Virus record (IMG/VR): IMGVR_UViG_3300006641_000112
Location: 1 to 30,178 of that record
DNA length: 30,178 nucleotides
Reading direction: 5' to 3' (one strand)
Source: a virus
Part shown: positions 14,543-21,553 of the stretch, piece by piece
Numbering within the stretch: position 1 is the stretch's first letter
Layout: each line of letters opens with the position of its first letter
Translations under genes and position numbers: made by a program
Notes under the pieces: model-generated
Database searches by the model: none
What the model saw: only the letters and a program-made list of their open reading frames with translations
What the model was told of the DNA's origin: nothing

Positions 14543-14589
14543 TGAATCAGGCCGCGTCCGACTTCGAGACCGGCTCGGAGGTTGAATGA
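14542..14589 (+). CDS. 15-codon coupled mini-ORF
   Basis: ATG 14542 shares a base with the previous stop (TGATG), and its TGA at 14587-14589 overlaps the next gene's ATG (ATGA). The peptide would be MNQAASDFETGSEVE. It exactly fills the only gap in this operon section, so its use may be to carry ribosomes across to the repeat-protein start at 14586, which also has GGAGG at 14577-14581. Whether the peptide itself matters is unknown. Confidence 0.4.
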   Translation: MNQAASDFETGSEVE

Positions 14590-16127
14590 GCGGCCTATAT
14601 GTCCAGAGCGACTACTGGCTCTTCGGCTATGCCGTAGGGGACACCCTCTACGGCACGGCTGCGGGAGCCGCGACTGTCACGGGATCGCTTCGTCCAAAGA
14701 TTGCCTCGCCTGGCGCGAGTGTCGGCACGGCAACGGTCACGGGTGACATCGACGCGATCGGCCGTCCGATCGCAAGCTCTTCGGGATCGTCGACGACCTC
14801 GGCGACCTCGCGAGCATTCGCCAGGGGGACCGGCTCCGCATCCGGCACCGGCGCGACCTCTGGTTCGGTTATCGCAGCAGGCTCGGCGAGCGGCAGCTCC
14901 TCGGGATCTGCAACGGTCGACGGCGCGGTCGTCGCGCTCGGTCCGATCTCCGCCTCCTCGAGCTCGAGCTCAACGGCAACGGCGAACGGCTCCGGCCTCC
15001 TCGAGGGCGAGGGCGCCGCAGCAGGCACGGCAACAGCCGCCGCCGACGTCGAGGCTCGCACCGGGCTTGCCGCCTCGAGCTCGGGCAGCGCATCCGTCTC
15101 GGGCGATGCGTTCGCTACCGGTCAGGCATCCGGGCAGGCCGAAGCCTCGGCGACCGTTACGGCTACGGGAACGGCTCGATATTCGAGCCGCGGCGAGACG
15201 TCCGGCACGTCAACGGTCGACGGCGCGCTCCAGGGCATCCTCCCGGCTAACGGGGAGACGCAGGGGACGAGCGCGAGTGCGGGGAATGTCGCCGCATACG
15301 GTCGGCCTGACGCTACCTCTGCGGGCTCTGCGGAGGCGAGCGCGGGCATCTTTGCGACCGCCCAGGTCAGCGCAACCTCGAGCTCATCGAGCTTGGTCTC
15401 GGGTGCGCTCCAAGGTGTGCTCGAGGCCTCGGGCTTGGCCGAAGGTCTGGCGGCTGTAACGGGCGAAGGTCAGCGAAAGATCTCCGCTCCCGGCGAGGCA
15501 ATCGGCAGCTCGAGCACGAGCGCGGTCATCCTAGCATTCGCTCGAGCGGATGGCTCGATCTCGAGCTTGGCAACGGTCAACGCAGACGCGCGGGCCTACG
15601 CGATTGCGGCAGGCTCGAGCGATGGCGCCGTCTCGGTCGATGCGAATGTCCTCGGACGGACGACGCTCGACGGTGCGTCGGCGGGTGAAGCTGTCGTCGA
15701 TGACGCTTTGCTCGGCGCGAAGGCATTCATCGAAGGCGTCGAGAGCGGCAGCTCGAGCGCGAGCGCCGCAATCTCTGCGATAGGTCGACCAACTGGCGAC
15801 ACGACGGGCGAGGCAAGCTCGATCGTCACGATCTACGGTCGCGGTCCGATCCTGGGCCTGGTTTACGGCAGCGCCGAGATCAGCGCGCAGGCGCGCGGCT
15901 TCGGTGTTGTCGACGGCGACGCCGAGGGCGATGCGACTGTATCCGGACGGCTACGGATTCGGACCTTCACTCCGGATTCGCGCGAGCTGAAGGTGCCGTT
16001 CCAGGATCGGCGAGAAGTTATCCCGCAGCGACCGACGCTCTCGGTCGGTGCTGACAGTTCGATCGAGGTCGAGGCGGAAGGCCGCACGATCAAGGTCTCA
16101 CGCAATAACAGGAGAATCGCTGCATGA
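14586..16127 (+). CDS. repetitive Ala/Ser/Gly protein, about 20 repeats of ~21 residues
   Basis: A 513-residue low-complexity protein. After a ~38-residue N-terminal segment (YVQSDYWLFGYAVGDTLYG) come about twenty repeats of 18-23 residues following the loose pattern xxGxSxGxAxVxGxxxAxGRx, for example ASVGTATVTGDIDAIGRP and GSSSGSATVDGAVVALGP. The regular small-residue and Val alternation suggests a beta-solenoid or fibrous rod. The last ~50 residues change character (VPFQDRREVIPQRPTLSV..EGRTIKVSRNNRR), resembling short virion proteins that precede connector genes. There is no signal peptide or cysteine-rich part. It lies directly upstream of a fibre-adaptor-like gene by an ATGA overlap. Most likely an extended virion appendage; function inferred, not known. 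A long Arg-rich frame within it (14701-15459) is a compositional shadow. Confidence 0.7.
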   Translation: MSGLYVQSDYWLFGYAVGDTLYGTAAGAATVTGSLRPKIASPGASVGTATVTGDIDAIGRPIASSSGSSTTSATSRAFARGTGSASGTGATSGSVIAAGSASGSSSGSATVDGAVVALGPISASSSSSSTATANGSGLLEGEGAAAGTATAAADVEARTGLAASSSGSASVSGDAFATGQASGQAEASATVTATGTARYSSRGETSGTSTVDGALQGILPANGETQGTSASAGNVAAYGRPDATSAGSAEASAGIFATAQVSATSSSSSLVSGALQGVLEASGLAEGLAAVTGEGQRKISAPGEAIGSSSTSAVILAFARADGSISSLATVNADARAYAIAAGSSDGAVSVDANVLGRTTLDGASAGEAVVDDALLGAKAFIEGVESGSSSASAAISAIGRPTGDTTGEASSIVTIYGRGPILGLVYGSAEISAQARGFGVVDGDAEGDATVSGRLRIRTFTPDSRELKVPFQDRREVIPQRPTLSVGADSSIEVEAEGRTIKVSRNNRRIAA

Positions 16128-16399
16128 CGATCATCGCGGCATTCACGAAGGACCCGAACTCGACGATCGACTTCGAGGTCGACTGGAATCCCTGGTTGAA
16201 CGGGGACACGGTCACGACCTCCGCCTGGGAAGTTCCCGAGGCGCTCTCGATCGTCTCGGAAGGTGTGACGGCAAACGTGACGCGCGCCTTCCTCTCCGGC
16301 GGAGTCGCCGGGGCGGACTACCTCATCACGAACCGCGTCACGACTCCGGGCGGACGCATTGAGGACCGCTCGGTCCTGGTACAGGTGCGGCAGCTATGA
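16124..16399 (+). CDS. small Ig-like virion protein, possible fibre-tail adaptor
   Basis: A 91-residue beta-sandwich-like protein: AAFTKDPNSTIDFEVDWNPWL, then GDTVTTSAWEVPEAL, a strand-rich centre and a conserved end TPGGRIEDRSVLVQVRQL. This family is widespread just upstream of connector genes in siphoviruses, and is in places named fibre-tail adaptor. Both junctions are ATGA overlaps, with the repeat protein before and the connector after, so it links the accessory block with the neck module. Role in anchoring appendages is plausible from its name and position, but not demonstrated here. Confidence 0.65.
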   Translation: MTIIAAFTKDPNSTIDFEVDWNPWLNGDTVTTSAWEVPEALSIVSEGVTANVTRAFLSGGVAGADYLITNRVTTPGGRIEDRSVLVQVRQL

Positions 16400-16971
16400 A
16401 TCACACCCTGATCACGGCTCCGGCAGGCGAGCCGGTAACAGTCGAAGAGGCGCGCGCTCATTGCCGCATCGACGGCAACCAGGACGACGAGATCCTCTTC
16501 GCTCTCACGAAGGCCGCGCGCGAATACGCCGAGGCCTACACCGGGCGCTCGTTCGTGAATACGACCTGGGAGCTGCGCGTCGATCAGTTCCCGCTCTACT
16601 TTCAGCTCCCGAAGGCGCCGCTCTCGAGCGTGACCTCGATCACCTACATCGACATCGAGGGCAACACGCAGACGCTCTCGGCGAACGCCTACCAGGTTGT
16701 GAACGATGCGGGGCCGTTCGCTCAACCTGGGAAGATCTTCCAGGCCTACAACCAGACCTGGCCGAGCTCTCGAGGTCACATCAACGACGTCCGCATCCGC
16801 TATGTCGCGGGCTACGGTGCGCCGACGGATGTCCCGCCTGCGATCAAGGCCGCGATCAAATTGATGACCGCGCACCTCTACGAGAACCGCGAAGCGACGC
16901 TCACCGGGACGATCGTCTCGGAGTTCCCGCTCGGGTTCACCGCGCTACTGTCACCCTTCAAGGTGTTCTGA
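16396..16971 (+). CDS. head-tail connector (gp6-like)
   Basis: A 191-residue helical connector protein that forms a ring below the portal. The typical opening is ITAPAGEPVTVEEARAHCRI followed by DDEILFALTKAAREYAEAYTGRSF, a central beta region (PLSSVTSITYID), then RIRYVAGYG..DVPPAIKAAIKLMTAHLYENRE. This pattern is characteristic of HK97 gp6 / YqbG-type adaptors. It starts at ATG 16396 (ATGA overlap) and ends sharing a base with the next start (TGATG). It is normally placed straight after the capsid gene; here 7.8 kb separates the two. Confidence 0.9.
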   Translation: MNHTLITAPAGEPVTVEEARAHCRIDGNQDDEILFALTKAAREYAEAYTGRSFVNTTWELRVDQFPLYFQLPKAPLSSVTSITYIDIEGNTQTLSANAYQVVNDAGPFAQPGKIFQAYNQTWPSSRGHINDVRIRYVAGYGAPTDVPPAIKAAIKLMTAHLYENREATLTGTIVSEFPLGFTALLSPFKVF

Positions 16972-17297
16972 TGCAGGCCGGGCGTCTTCGACATCGCGTC
17001 ACCGTTCAACGGGCGACCGACTCGATCGACCAGTACGGAGACCAGACGCCGACCTGGGCGTCCCTCGGGACGGTCTGGGCGTCTGTCGAGCCGCTCTCCG
17101 GTCGAGAGTATTTCGCCGCCGCGCAGATGCAAAGCGAAGTCTCGACGCGGATCGTGATCCGCCCGATCTCGGGCGTCACGCTCACGCCGAAGGATCGCGT
17201 CAAGTTCGGCTCGCGGTATTTCGACATCCAGTCGGTGATCAATCGCGACGAGCGAAACCGCGAGCTTCAGCTTCTCTGCGTCGAGCGATTCACTTGA
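16971..17297 (+). CDS. head closure / head-tail adaptor protein
   Basis: A 108-residue protein of the SPP1 gp16-like head-tail joining family. Recognisable are the start MQAGRLRHRVTVQRATDSIDQYG, WASLGTVWASVEPLSGREYFAA and the C-terminal strands KFGSRYFDIQSVINRDERNRELQLLCVE (split in phase by turns). It would plug or seal the connector after packaging and provide the tail docking surface. TGATG junctions on both sides indicate tight coupling with the connector and the gp10-like gene. Length is usual for the family. Confidence 0.9.
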   Translation: MQAGRLRHRVTVQRATDSIDQYGDQTPTWASLGTVWASVEPLSGREYFAAAQMQSEVSTRIVIRPISGVTLTPKDRVKFGSRYFDIQSVINRDERNRELQLLCVERFT

Positions 17298-17818
17298 TGC
17301 CAATTGTCACGAACATCAAGGTCGAAGGGCTCCAGGAGCTCGAAGCGCGGCTCCTCGAGCTCGATGCGATCGCAGCAAAGCGGCTCCTCACTCGAGCAAC
17401 CCGTCGCTCGTTGATCAAGCTCGAGCGCCAGGCAACCTCGAACGCGGAGAGCTTCTCGCGATCCGGAGCTCTCGCCGAGTCGGTGAAAATCGTCACGGTC
17501 AAGCCAAAGGGCAGCGAGACCGTCGCGGTCCAAGTCGGACCAAAGAAAAAGGACAAGCGCGGAGTCGCGCTGCACAACGTCTACTACTCGCGCAAGCGTC
17601 GCGGCATTTTCTACGGACACTTGATCGAGTTCGGTCACCGTGTACGCGGCTCGAGCGGTCGGAGCGTCAACGGGCGCCCCTGGTTCGGTCCCGCTTGGGA
17701 TGCGACTCGCAGCGGCATCCTTCCAGAGTTTCAGCGCATCTTGCGCCAGGGTATCACCCGCATCGAGAAACGACTGCGCGCTCGCGCAGCAGAGACAGAG
17801 GGGCTCGTCGATCCGTGA
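17297..17818 (+). CDS. HK97 gp10-like neck/tail protein
   Basis: A 173-residue protein of the HK97 gp10-like family, required at the head-tail joint. Evidence includes the opening strand VTNIKVEGLQELEARLLEL, a long basic helix (AAKRLLTRATRRSLIKLERQA), and the hallmark YGHLIEFGHR followed by a PWFGPAWDATR stretch. ATG 17297 shares its A with the previous TGA; an in-frame TTG at 17294 adds one residue and is unlikely. The stop overlaps the next GTG as GTGA. Highly basic C-terminal helix is normal. Confidence 0.88.
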   Translation: MPIVTNIKVEGLQELEARLLELDAIAAKRLLTRATRRSLIKLERQATSNAESFSRSGALAESVKIVTVKPKGSETVAVQVGPKKKDKRGVALHNVYYSRKRRGIFYGHLIEFGHRVRGSSGRSVNGRPWFGPAWDATRSGILPEFQRILRQGITRIEKRLRARAAETEGLVDP

Positions 17819-18201
17819 GTATCGAGAACGCAATCATCGCGAAGATCGCCGCGCTCAATACTGGCGCAGGCGCTCGCGTCTACCGAGAGATCATCGTCCA
17901 GGAGCCGCAGCTCCCCGCCGTCGCGGTCAGTCGCACGAGCGGACAGGGCATGGCGCGCACCCTGGGGAACAACCCGCTCCTCTATCGAGCGGTCCTTCGG
18001 ATCGAGACCGTCGGCGAAACGATGGCGCAAGTGTCGCCAGTCGCCGAGGCGATCCGCGCAGGCCTCGATGGGTGGACGGGAACGCAAAGCGGAGTGACGG
18101 TCCTGATGTCGCGGCTCTCGCAACAGCAGGAGCAAGCCGACGCGATGGGTGATCGCACGATGCGAATCGTGCAGCAAGATTTCGAGTTCGTGTTTCGTTA
18201 A
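17815..18201 (+). CDS. tail completion / terminator protein
   Basis: A 128-residue protein matching the tail-terminator group (DUF3168/gp17-like): an N-terminal helix IENAIIAKIAAL, then ARVYREIIVQEPQLPAVAVSRTSG, an alternating beta core (VLRIETVGETMAQVSPVAEAIRAGLDGW) and a final strand VQQDFEFVFR. Such proteins form a hexamer capping the assembled tail tube so it can attach to the head. GTG 17815 overlaps the previous stop as GTGA. It is the last gene before two tandem terminators and the major tail protein. Confidence 0.8.
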   Translation: MSIENAIIAKIAALNTGAGARVYREIIVQEPQLPAVAVSRTSGQGMARTLGNNPLLYRAVLRIETVGETMAQVSPVAEAIRAGLDGWTGTQSGVTVLMSRLSQQQEQADAMGDRTMRIVQQDFEFVFR

Positions 18202-18226
18202 TTGGGTTAACCACCGCAGACCTCTC

Positions 18227-18250
18227 GGCGCCTTCGGGCGCCTTTTTTTT
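18227..18250 (+). terminator. intrinsic terminator 1 before major tail protein
   Basis: GGCGCC at 18227-18232 pairs with GGCGCC at 18237-18242 around a TTCG tetraloop (18233-18236), followed by eight Ts at 18243-18250. This is a textbook Rho-independent terminator, 25 bases after the tail-terminator gene's stop. Confidence 0.92.
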
Positions 18251-18261
18251 CTTTCAACAAC

Positions 18262-18286
18262 GACCGCCTCGCGCGGTCTTTTTTTT
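18262..18286 (+). terminator. intrinsic terminator 2 before major tail protein
   Basis: GACCGC at 18262-18267 pairs with GCGGTC at 18273-18278 over a five-base loop, followed by eight Ts at 18279-18286. It comes 11 bases after the first terminator. Only 14 bases separate its T run from the major tail protein ATG, room for a ribosome site (GGAG at 18287-18290) but not for a promoter. Confidence 0.9.
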
Positions 18287-18300
18287 GGAGTGCATAGATC

Positions 18301-18723
18301 ATGGCTGCAAACATTTCGACCGGGACGCTCTTCAAGGTCGGCAACGGGTCCTCGCCGGAGACCTTCTCGACCGTCGCCCAGGTGCAGGAGATCAAGTGGA
18401 GCGGCTACGCTCGCAAGATCGTCGACACCTACACGATGGGCTCAACCTATCCGACCCGCATGGTCGGCTCCCAGGACCCGCAGAACGTCGAGCTGAAGCT
18501 CCTCTTCGACCCGGCTGACGCCGCGCACGAAGCGATGCGGACGAAGCTCATCGCGGGCACCCTCTCGAACTATCAGATCATCCTCCCGGACTCGAGCGCC
18601 TACCAGGTGCAGTTCGGCGGCTACATCACGAAGTTTGAGATCGACGCTCTTACGGCTGAAGGTGCCGAGATCGTCGCGAACGTGACGATCGAGATCACCG
18701 CGGCGCCGACGGTGACCCCGTAA
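18301..18723 (+). CDS. major tail protein (tail tube)
   Basis: A 140-residue tube protein that stacks as hexameric rings to form the non-contractile tail. The sequence shows the family pattern: MAANISTGTLFKVGNG near the start, VQEIKWSGYARKIVDTYTM, then PQNVELKLLFDPADAAHEAM and a C-terminal strand VANVTIEITAAPTVTP. Length fits a single-domain tube protein without an extra Ig domain. GGAG at 18287-18290 serves as ribosome site. Two terminators lie just upstream, so transcripts must read through them, or the hairpins may mark the processed 5' end of a tail mRNA. Its stop shares a base with the next start (TAATG). Confidence 0.9.
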   Translation: MAANISTGTLFKVGNGSSPETFSTVAQVQEIKWSGYARKIVDTYTMGSTYPTRMVGSQDPQNVELKLLFDPADAAHEAMRTKLIAGTLSNYQIILPDSSAYQVQFGGYITKFEIDALTAEGAEIVANVTIEITAAPTVTP

Positions 18724-19064
18724 TGAGTCGCGAGCTGCTCAAGGCAACGATCAGCAGCGCGTTCTCAAAGTCATCCGTCCGCGAGCTCGAGGTCGGGGGT
18801 GTGAAGCTCTACGTCCGCGGGCTCACCGGAGGCGAGCGCGTCACCTTGCAGCAATGGGCAGCGGAGGCGTCGCACGGAGGCGAACCGCTCGCCGACTACA
18901 AGGTTGTGGCGCTCGGTCTTTGCGATGCGGACGGTGTCCGTCTCTTCGACGATCCTCTCGAGGTCGCGAAGCTCGACGGGGCCGTTCTCTTGCAACTGTC
19001 GAAGGCGATCCTTGAAGCGTCGCAACTGACAGACAACGCGGTCGGGGAAGCTGAAAAAAAATAG
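18723..19064 (+). CDS. tail assembly chaperone G
   Basis: A 113-residue soluble chaperone corresponding to lambda gpG. It starts at ATG 18723 directly overlapping the tail protein stop, and shows a beta-rich first half (VGGVKLYVRGLTGGERVTLQ) and a helical second half. It ends on eight As and TAG, the codons GAA-AAA-AAA-TAG forming a slippery run. Most ribosomes should stop here to make G; a minority slip back one base and continue into the T part to make GT. Both forms hold tape measure and tube subunits together before tail polymerisation. Confidence 0.88.
   Translation: MSRELLKATISSAFSKSSVRELEVGGVKLYVRGLTGGERVTLQQWAAEASHGGEPLADYKVVALGLCDADGVRLFDDPLEVAKLDGAVLLQLSKAILEASQLTDNAVGEAEKK
19054..19061 (+). 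other. -1 frameshift slippery run of eight A
   Basis: Eight As immediately before the TAG of the G chaperone allow A-AAA-AAA slippage by one base backwards. The -1 frame then reads on as IAGEPELQMWFRLAAQ, joining in phase with the downstream T part. A hairpin begins six bases after the run. Confidence 0.88.
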
Positions 19065-19381
19065 CGGGCGAGCCGGAACTGCAAATGTGGTTCCGACTCG
19101 CAGCGCAACTCGGCGCGACGGTGAGCGAGCTCCAGGAGCGAATGAGCTCCGCGGAGTTCACCTACTGGATCGCGTTCTACGGGCTCGAGCCTTTCGGCTA
19201 CGACGTCGAGATGTGGCGCATGGGAATGCTCGCATCCACGACGGCGAACGCCGCAGGCCCGAAGAAAGGCGGCAAGGCCTGGAATCCGGACGACTTCATC
19301 CCGAAAAAAGACACGACTCCCAAGACGCAATCGGTCGCTGAACAGCGAGCGATTCTGCAATCAATGGTGAAGCATGGCTGA
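19061..19381 (+). CDS. T extension of tail chaperone GT (made by -1 frameshift)
   Basis: This is the second part of a fusion, not a stand-alone gene. Joined to residues 1-113 of G it gives a GT protein of about 219 residues. The T segment begins IAGEPELQMWFRLAAQLG and continues with the typical pattern SSAEFTYWIAFYGLEPFGYD, then a basic, disordered end (GPKKGGKAW, PKKDTTPKTQ). In lambda, GT recruits tape measure through the G part and tube protein through the T part. An internal ATG at 19085 exists but lies within the loop of the frameshift hairpin and has no ribosome site. The stop overlaps the tape measure start by eight bases. Confidence 0.88.
   Translation: MAGEPELQMWFRLAAQLGATVSELQERMSSAEFTYWIAFYGLEPFGYDVEMWRMGMLASTTANAAGPKKGGKAWNPDDFIPKKDTTPKTQSVAEQRAILQSMVKHG
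19068..19101 (+). promoter_or_regulatory. frameshift-stimulating hairpin
   Basis: Bases 19068-19079 pair with 19090-19101 in a 12-position stem with a single C-A mismatch (19073/19096) and a ten-base loop at 19080-19089. It starts six bases after the slippery A run, the usual distance for a structure that pauses the ribosome and promotes -1 slippage. Confidence 0.75.
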
Positions 19382-21134
19382 TATAGGCACTCTAGTCGTC
19401 AAAATGGCGGCGGACTCCGCGCAGATGCGCTCGGAACTCGACCGCGTCAAGAAAGACCTCAAGAAAACCGAAGGTGGCGTCGGGTTCCTCGCGAGCAACC
19501 TAAAGCTCCTCGGAGGCGTCGCGGCGGCGGTCTCTTTCACGGCGCTCATCTCCGAGTCGATACAGCTCGCGGGCGTCCTCAACGACACCGCGATCAAGAC
19601 CGGGATCTCGGTCGACGCCTTGCAGCGCCTCCAGTTCGCAGCCGGGCTCTCGGGCGGTTCGCTCGAGTCGGTCTCGGGCGCCGTCGCCAAAATGCAAAAG
19701 GCGCTCGTCACGGCCGGTGAAGGATCGGCCCAAGCAAAAGAGGCGCTCGATCGCCTCGGGCTTTCGGCGCAACAGATCCTTGCGCTGACGCCGGACAAAC
19801 AGTTCGAGGCGATTGCAGTCGCGGTCGCGGGCATCCAGGACCCGGCAACCCGCACGACCGCAGCGATTGGTCTGTTCGGGAAGTCTGGCGCCGAGCTTGT
19901 GCCGACCCTGGTTGCGATCGGCACGAACGCCGAGGGCATCAATGCCGCGCTCTCCGAGATCGGCGGGCCGGTGTCCGCACAGGCAATCGAGGCAGTCGAC
20001 ACCCTAGGCGATCAGCTCGACATCCTCAAAACCGCAGGCAAAAACACCGTCATCGAGCTCGCGGCTCTCGCCGCGGTCGTCGTCGGTCCATTGTTAAGTG
20101 CGACGAACGAGTGGATCAGCTCGCTCCGCATCCTGGTCGGCGGAGGCGGAGAGCTTGAGCGCCTTGAGCGAAAGCTCGAGATCCTGCGAGAGTCTCGCGA
20201 CTCTGGGCTTCCGTTTTTTCTGAATCTTGGTTACGTCGAGAACGGAAAAGTCATCCTGGGGCCGCGCGCGCTCGAGCAAGCAATCGCGCAAGTCGGCCGC
20301 GAGATCGACAGCCTCAAGTCGAAGGCATCGTTCGAGCCGATCATGGTCGACATTCCGATCGACATCCCAGAGCCCCAGATTCCGGACTTGAGCAAAAAGC
20401 CGGAGCTCTCGCCGCAGCAACGCCGCGAAAAGGCGGCGGAGGCATTCGAGCAGGAGCTACAGCTCCAGATGTCGCATCAGCAGATGGTCGAGATGCTTCA
20501 GCAGCAGCACCTCGACAATCTGATCTCGATGGATATGTCGGCGATGGCGCAGCGTATCCAGGTCGCGAGCGATCTCGAGTTCCTGCGGATGGACATCGCG
20601 CAGGCCTTCGGTCTACAGCTTCTCGACTTTGAGGCGATCAAAAACCAGTCGATGATCTCTCTCGCGGGTGAACTCTTCACGACGCTCGCCGCACAGAACT
20701 CGACGCTCTTCAAAGTTCAGCAGGCCTTCGCAATCGCGAACGCTGTCATCAACACCGCCGAGGGCGTCACTCGCGCGCTGACTCTCCCGTTCCCCGCCAA
20801 CCTCGCCGCAGCGGCGAAGGTCGCGGTCGCAGGCGCAATTCAGATCGCCAAGATCAAAGCGACCAATCCCGGCGGCTCCGCAAGCGTCACGCAGAGCGGT
20901 CTATCCGGCGGCACCACGAACGCCGCAAACCGTACCGCTCCCGCAGGCAACGCGCAGCAGGCCCAGGAACCGCAGCAAAAGATCGCCCAGGTCGTTATCC
21001 AGGGCAGCGTCTTCTCGAGCCGCGAGACCGCCGACTGGCTGATCGGGCAGCTCTCCGAAGCGATCAACGATCGCGACGTCGTCTTCATCAACGGTAACAG
21101 CCGACAAGCCGGACTGATCTCGGGGGCCGCATGA
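19374..21134 (+). CDS. tape measure protein
   Basis: A 586-residue protein that sets tail length. It begins MADIGTLVVKMAADSAQMRSEL, a standard tape-measure opening of coiled-coil type, followed by a hydrophobic stretch (LKLLGGVAAAVSFTALI, residues ~43-59), and the helix-rich GLSGGSLESVSGAVAKMQKAL and LGLSAQQ..LTPDKQFEAIAVAVAGI blocks typical of the family. A Gln/Met-rich coiled coil spans about residues 340-400, and an Ala/Gly-rich helix lies near 455-500. At about 0.15 nm per residue, as in lambda, the tail would be near 90 nm. No lysozyme or peptidase domain is visible. ATG 19374 overlaps the chaperone reading frame; the stop overlaps the next ATG as ATGA. Confidence 0.9.
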   Translation: MADIGTLVVKMAADSAQMRSELDRVKKDLKKTEGGVGFLASNLKLLGGVAAAVSFTALISESIQLAGVLNDTAIKTGISVDALQRLQFAAGLSGGSLESVSGAVAKMQKALVTAGEGSAQAKEALDRLGLSAQQILALTPDKQFEAIAVAVAGIQDPATRTTAAIGLFGKSGAELVPTLVAIGTNAEGINAALSEIGGPVSAQAIEAVDTLGDQLDILKTAGKNTVIELAALAAVVVGPLLSATNEWISSLRILVGGGGELERLERKLEILRESRDSGLPFFLNLGYVENGKVILGPRALEQAIAQVGREIDSLKSKASFEPIMVDIPIDIPEPQIPDLSKKPELSPQQRREKAAEAFEQELQLQMSHQQMVEMLQQQHLDNLISMDMSAMAQRIQVASDLEFLRMDIAQAFGLQLLDFEAIKNQSMISLAGELFTTLAAQNSTLFKVQQAFAIANAVINTAEGVTRALTLPFPANLAAAAKVAVAGAIQIAKIKATNPGGSASVTQSGLSGGTTNAANRTAPAGNAQQAQEPQQKIAQVVIQGSVFSSRETADWLIGQLSEAINDRDVVFINGNSRQAGLISGAA

Positions 21135-21553
21135 CAGCAGCCGTCTACACAGCAAAGCGATCCGTCATCGCCGGACATACCTCCGGCTCGCAGTATTCGC
21201 TGAACCTCCGCGTCGTCGAGGCCGGTCTCACGATCGGCCGCAAGGTCGGCTCCGAAGTGCAGCGGACACTCTCGGACAAGACGGAGACGCTCTACTACTA
21301 CGGGAAGACGACCTGGTCGGTGTCCGCGATGGTCACGAGCTCGAGCGAGCTCGCCGCGCTCCAGGAGTTCCTGCATTCCGTCGAGGCCCAGGAGAGCTTC
21401 ACGTTCTCGCCTTACGGAACCGCCGCCTCCCTCGGCACGACCTACACCGCGCGCCGCGTGATCTCCAACTACACGCTCGAGCGCCTGGACGGAACCGGCA
21501 GCTCGCCGAGCGAGGATGCGATGCGCGTCACCTTTGACCTCGAGGAGGCCTGA
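21131..21553 (+). CDS. minor tail protein (distal tail / gpM-like position)
   Basis: A 140-residue beta-rich protein between tape measure and hub. Features include YSLNLRVVEAGLTIGRKVGSEV, a KTETLYYYGKTTWSVSAMVTSS stretch, and ALQEFLHSVEAQESFTFSPYG, a pattern seen in small tail-tip ring proteins. By position it would initiate the tube on the baseplate, like lambda gpM or a shortened distal tail protein. Both junctions overlap (ATGA before, TGATG after). There are no separate genes here for lambda gpL, gpK or gpI, so this protein and the large hub seem to make up the whole tail tip. Confidence 0.7.
   Translation: MTAAVYTAKRSVIAGHTSGSQYSLNLRVVEAGLTIGRKVGSEVQRTLSDKTETLYYYGKTTWSVSAMVTSSSELAALQEFLHSVEAQESFTFSPYGTAASLGTTYTARRVISNYTLERLDGTGSSPSEDAMRVTFDLEEA

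Noticed and set aside
14701-15459. 252-residue Arg/Pro-rich frame inside the repeat protein
   Set aside because: A frame-shifted reading of Ser/Ala codons gives Arg/Pro repeats. The frame of the repeat protein has proper overlap junctions at both ends.
16359-16970. N-terminal extension of the head closure protein
   Set aside because: Shadow of the connector gene. The head closure family begins at ATG 16971.
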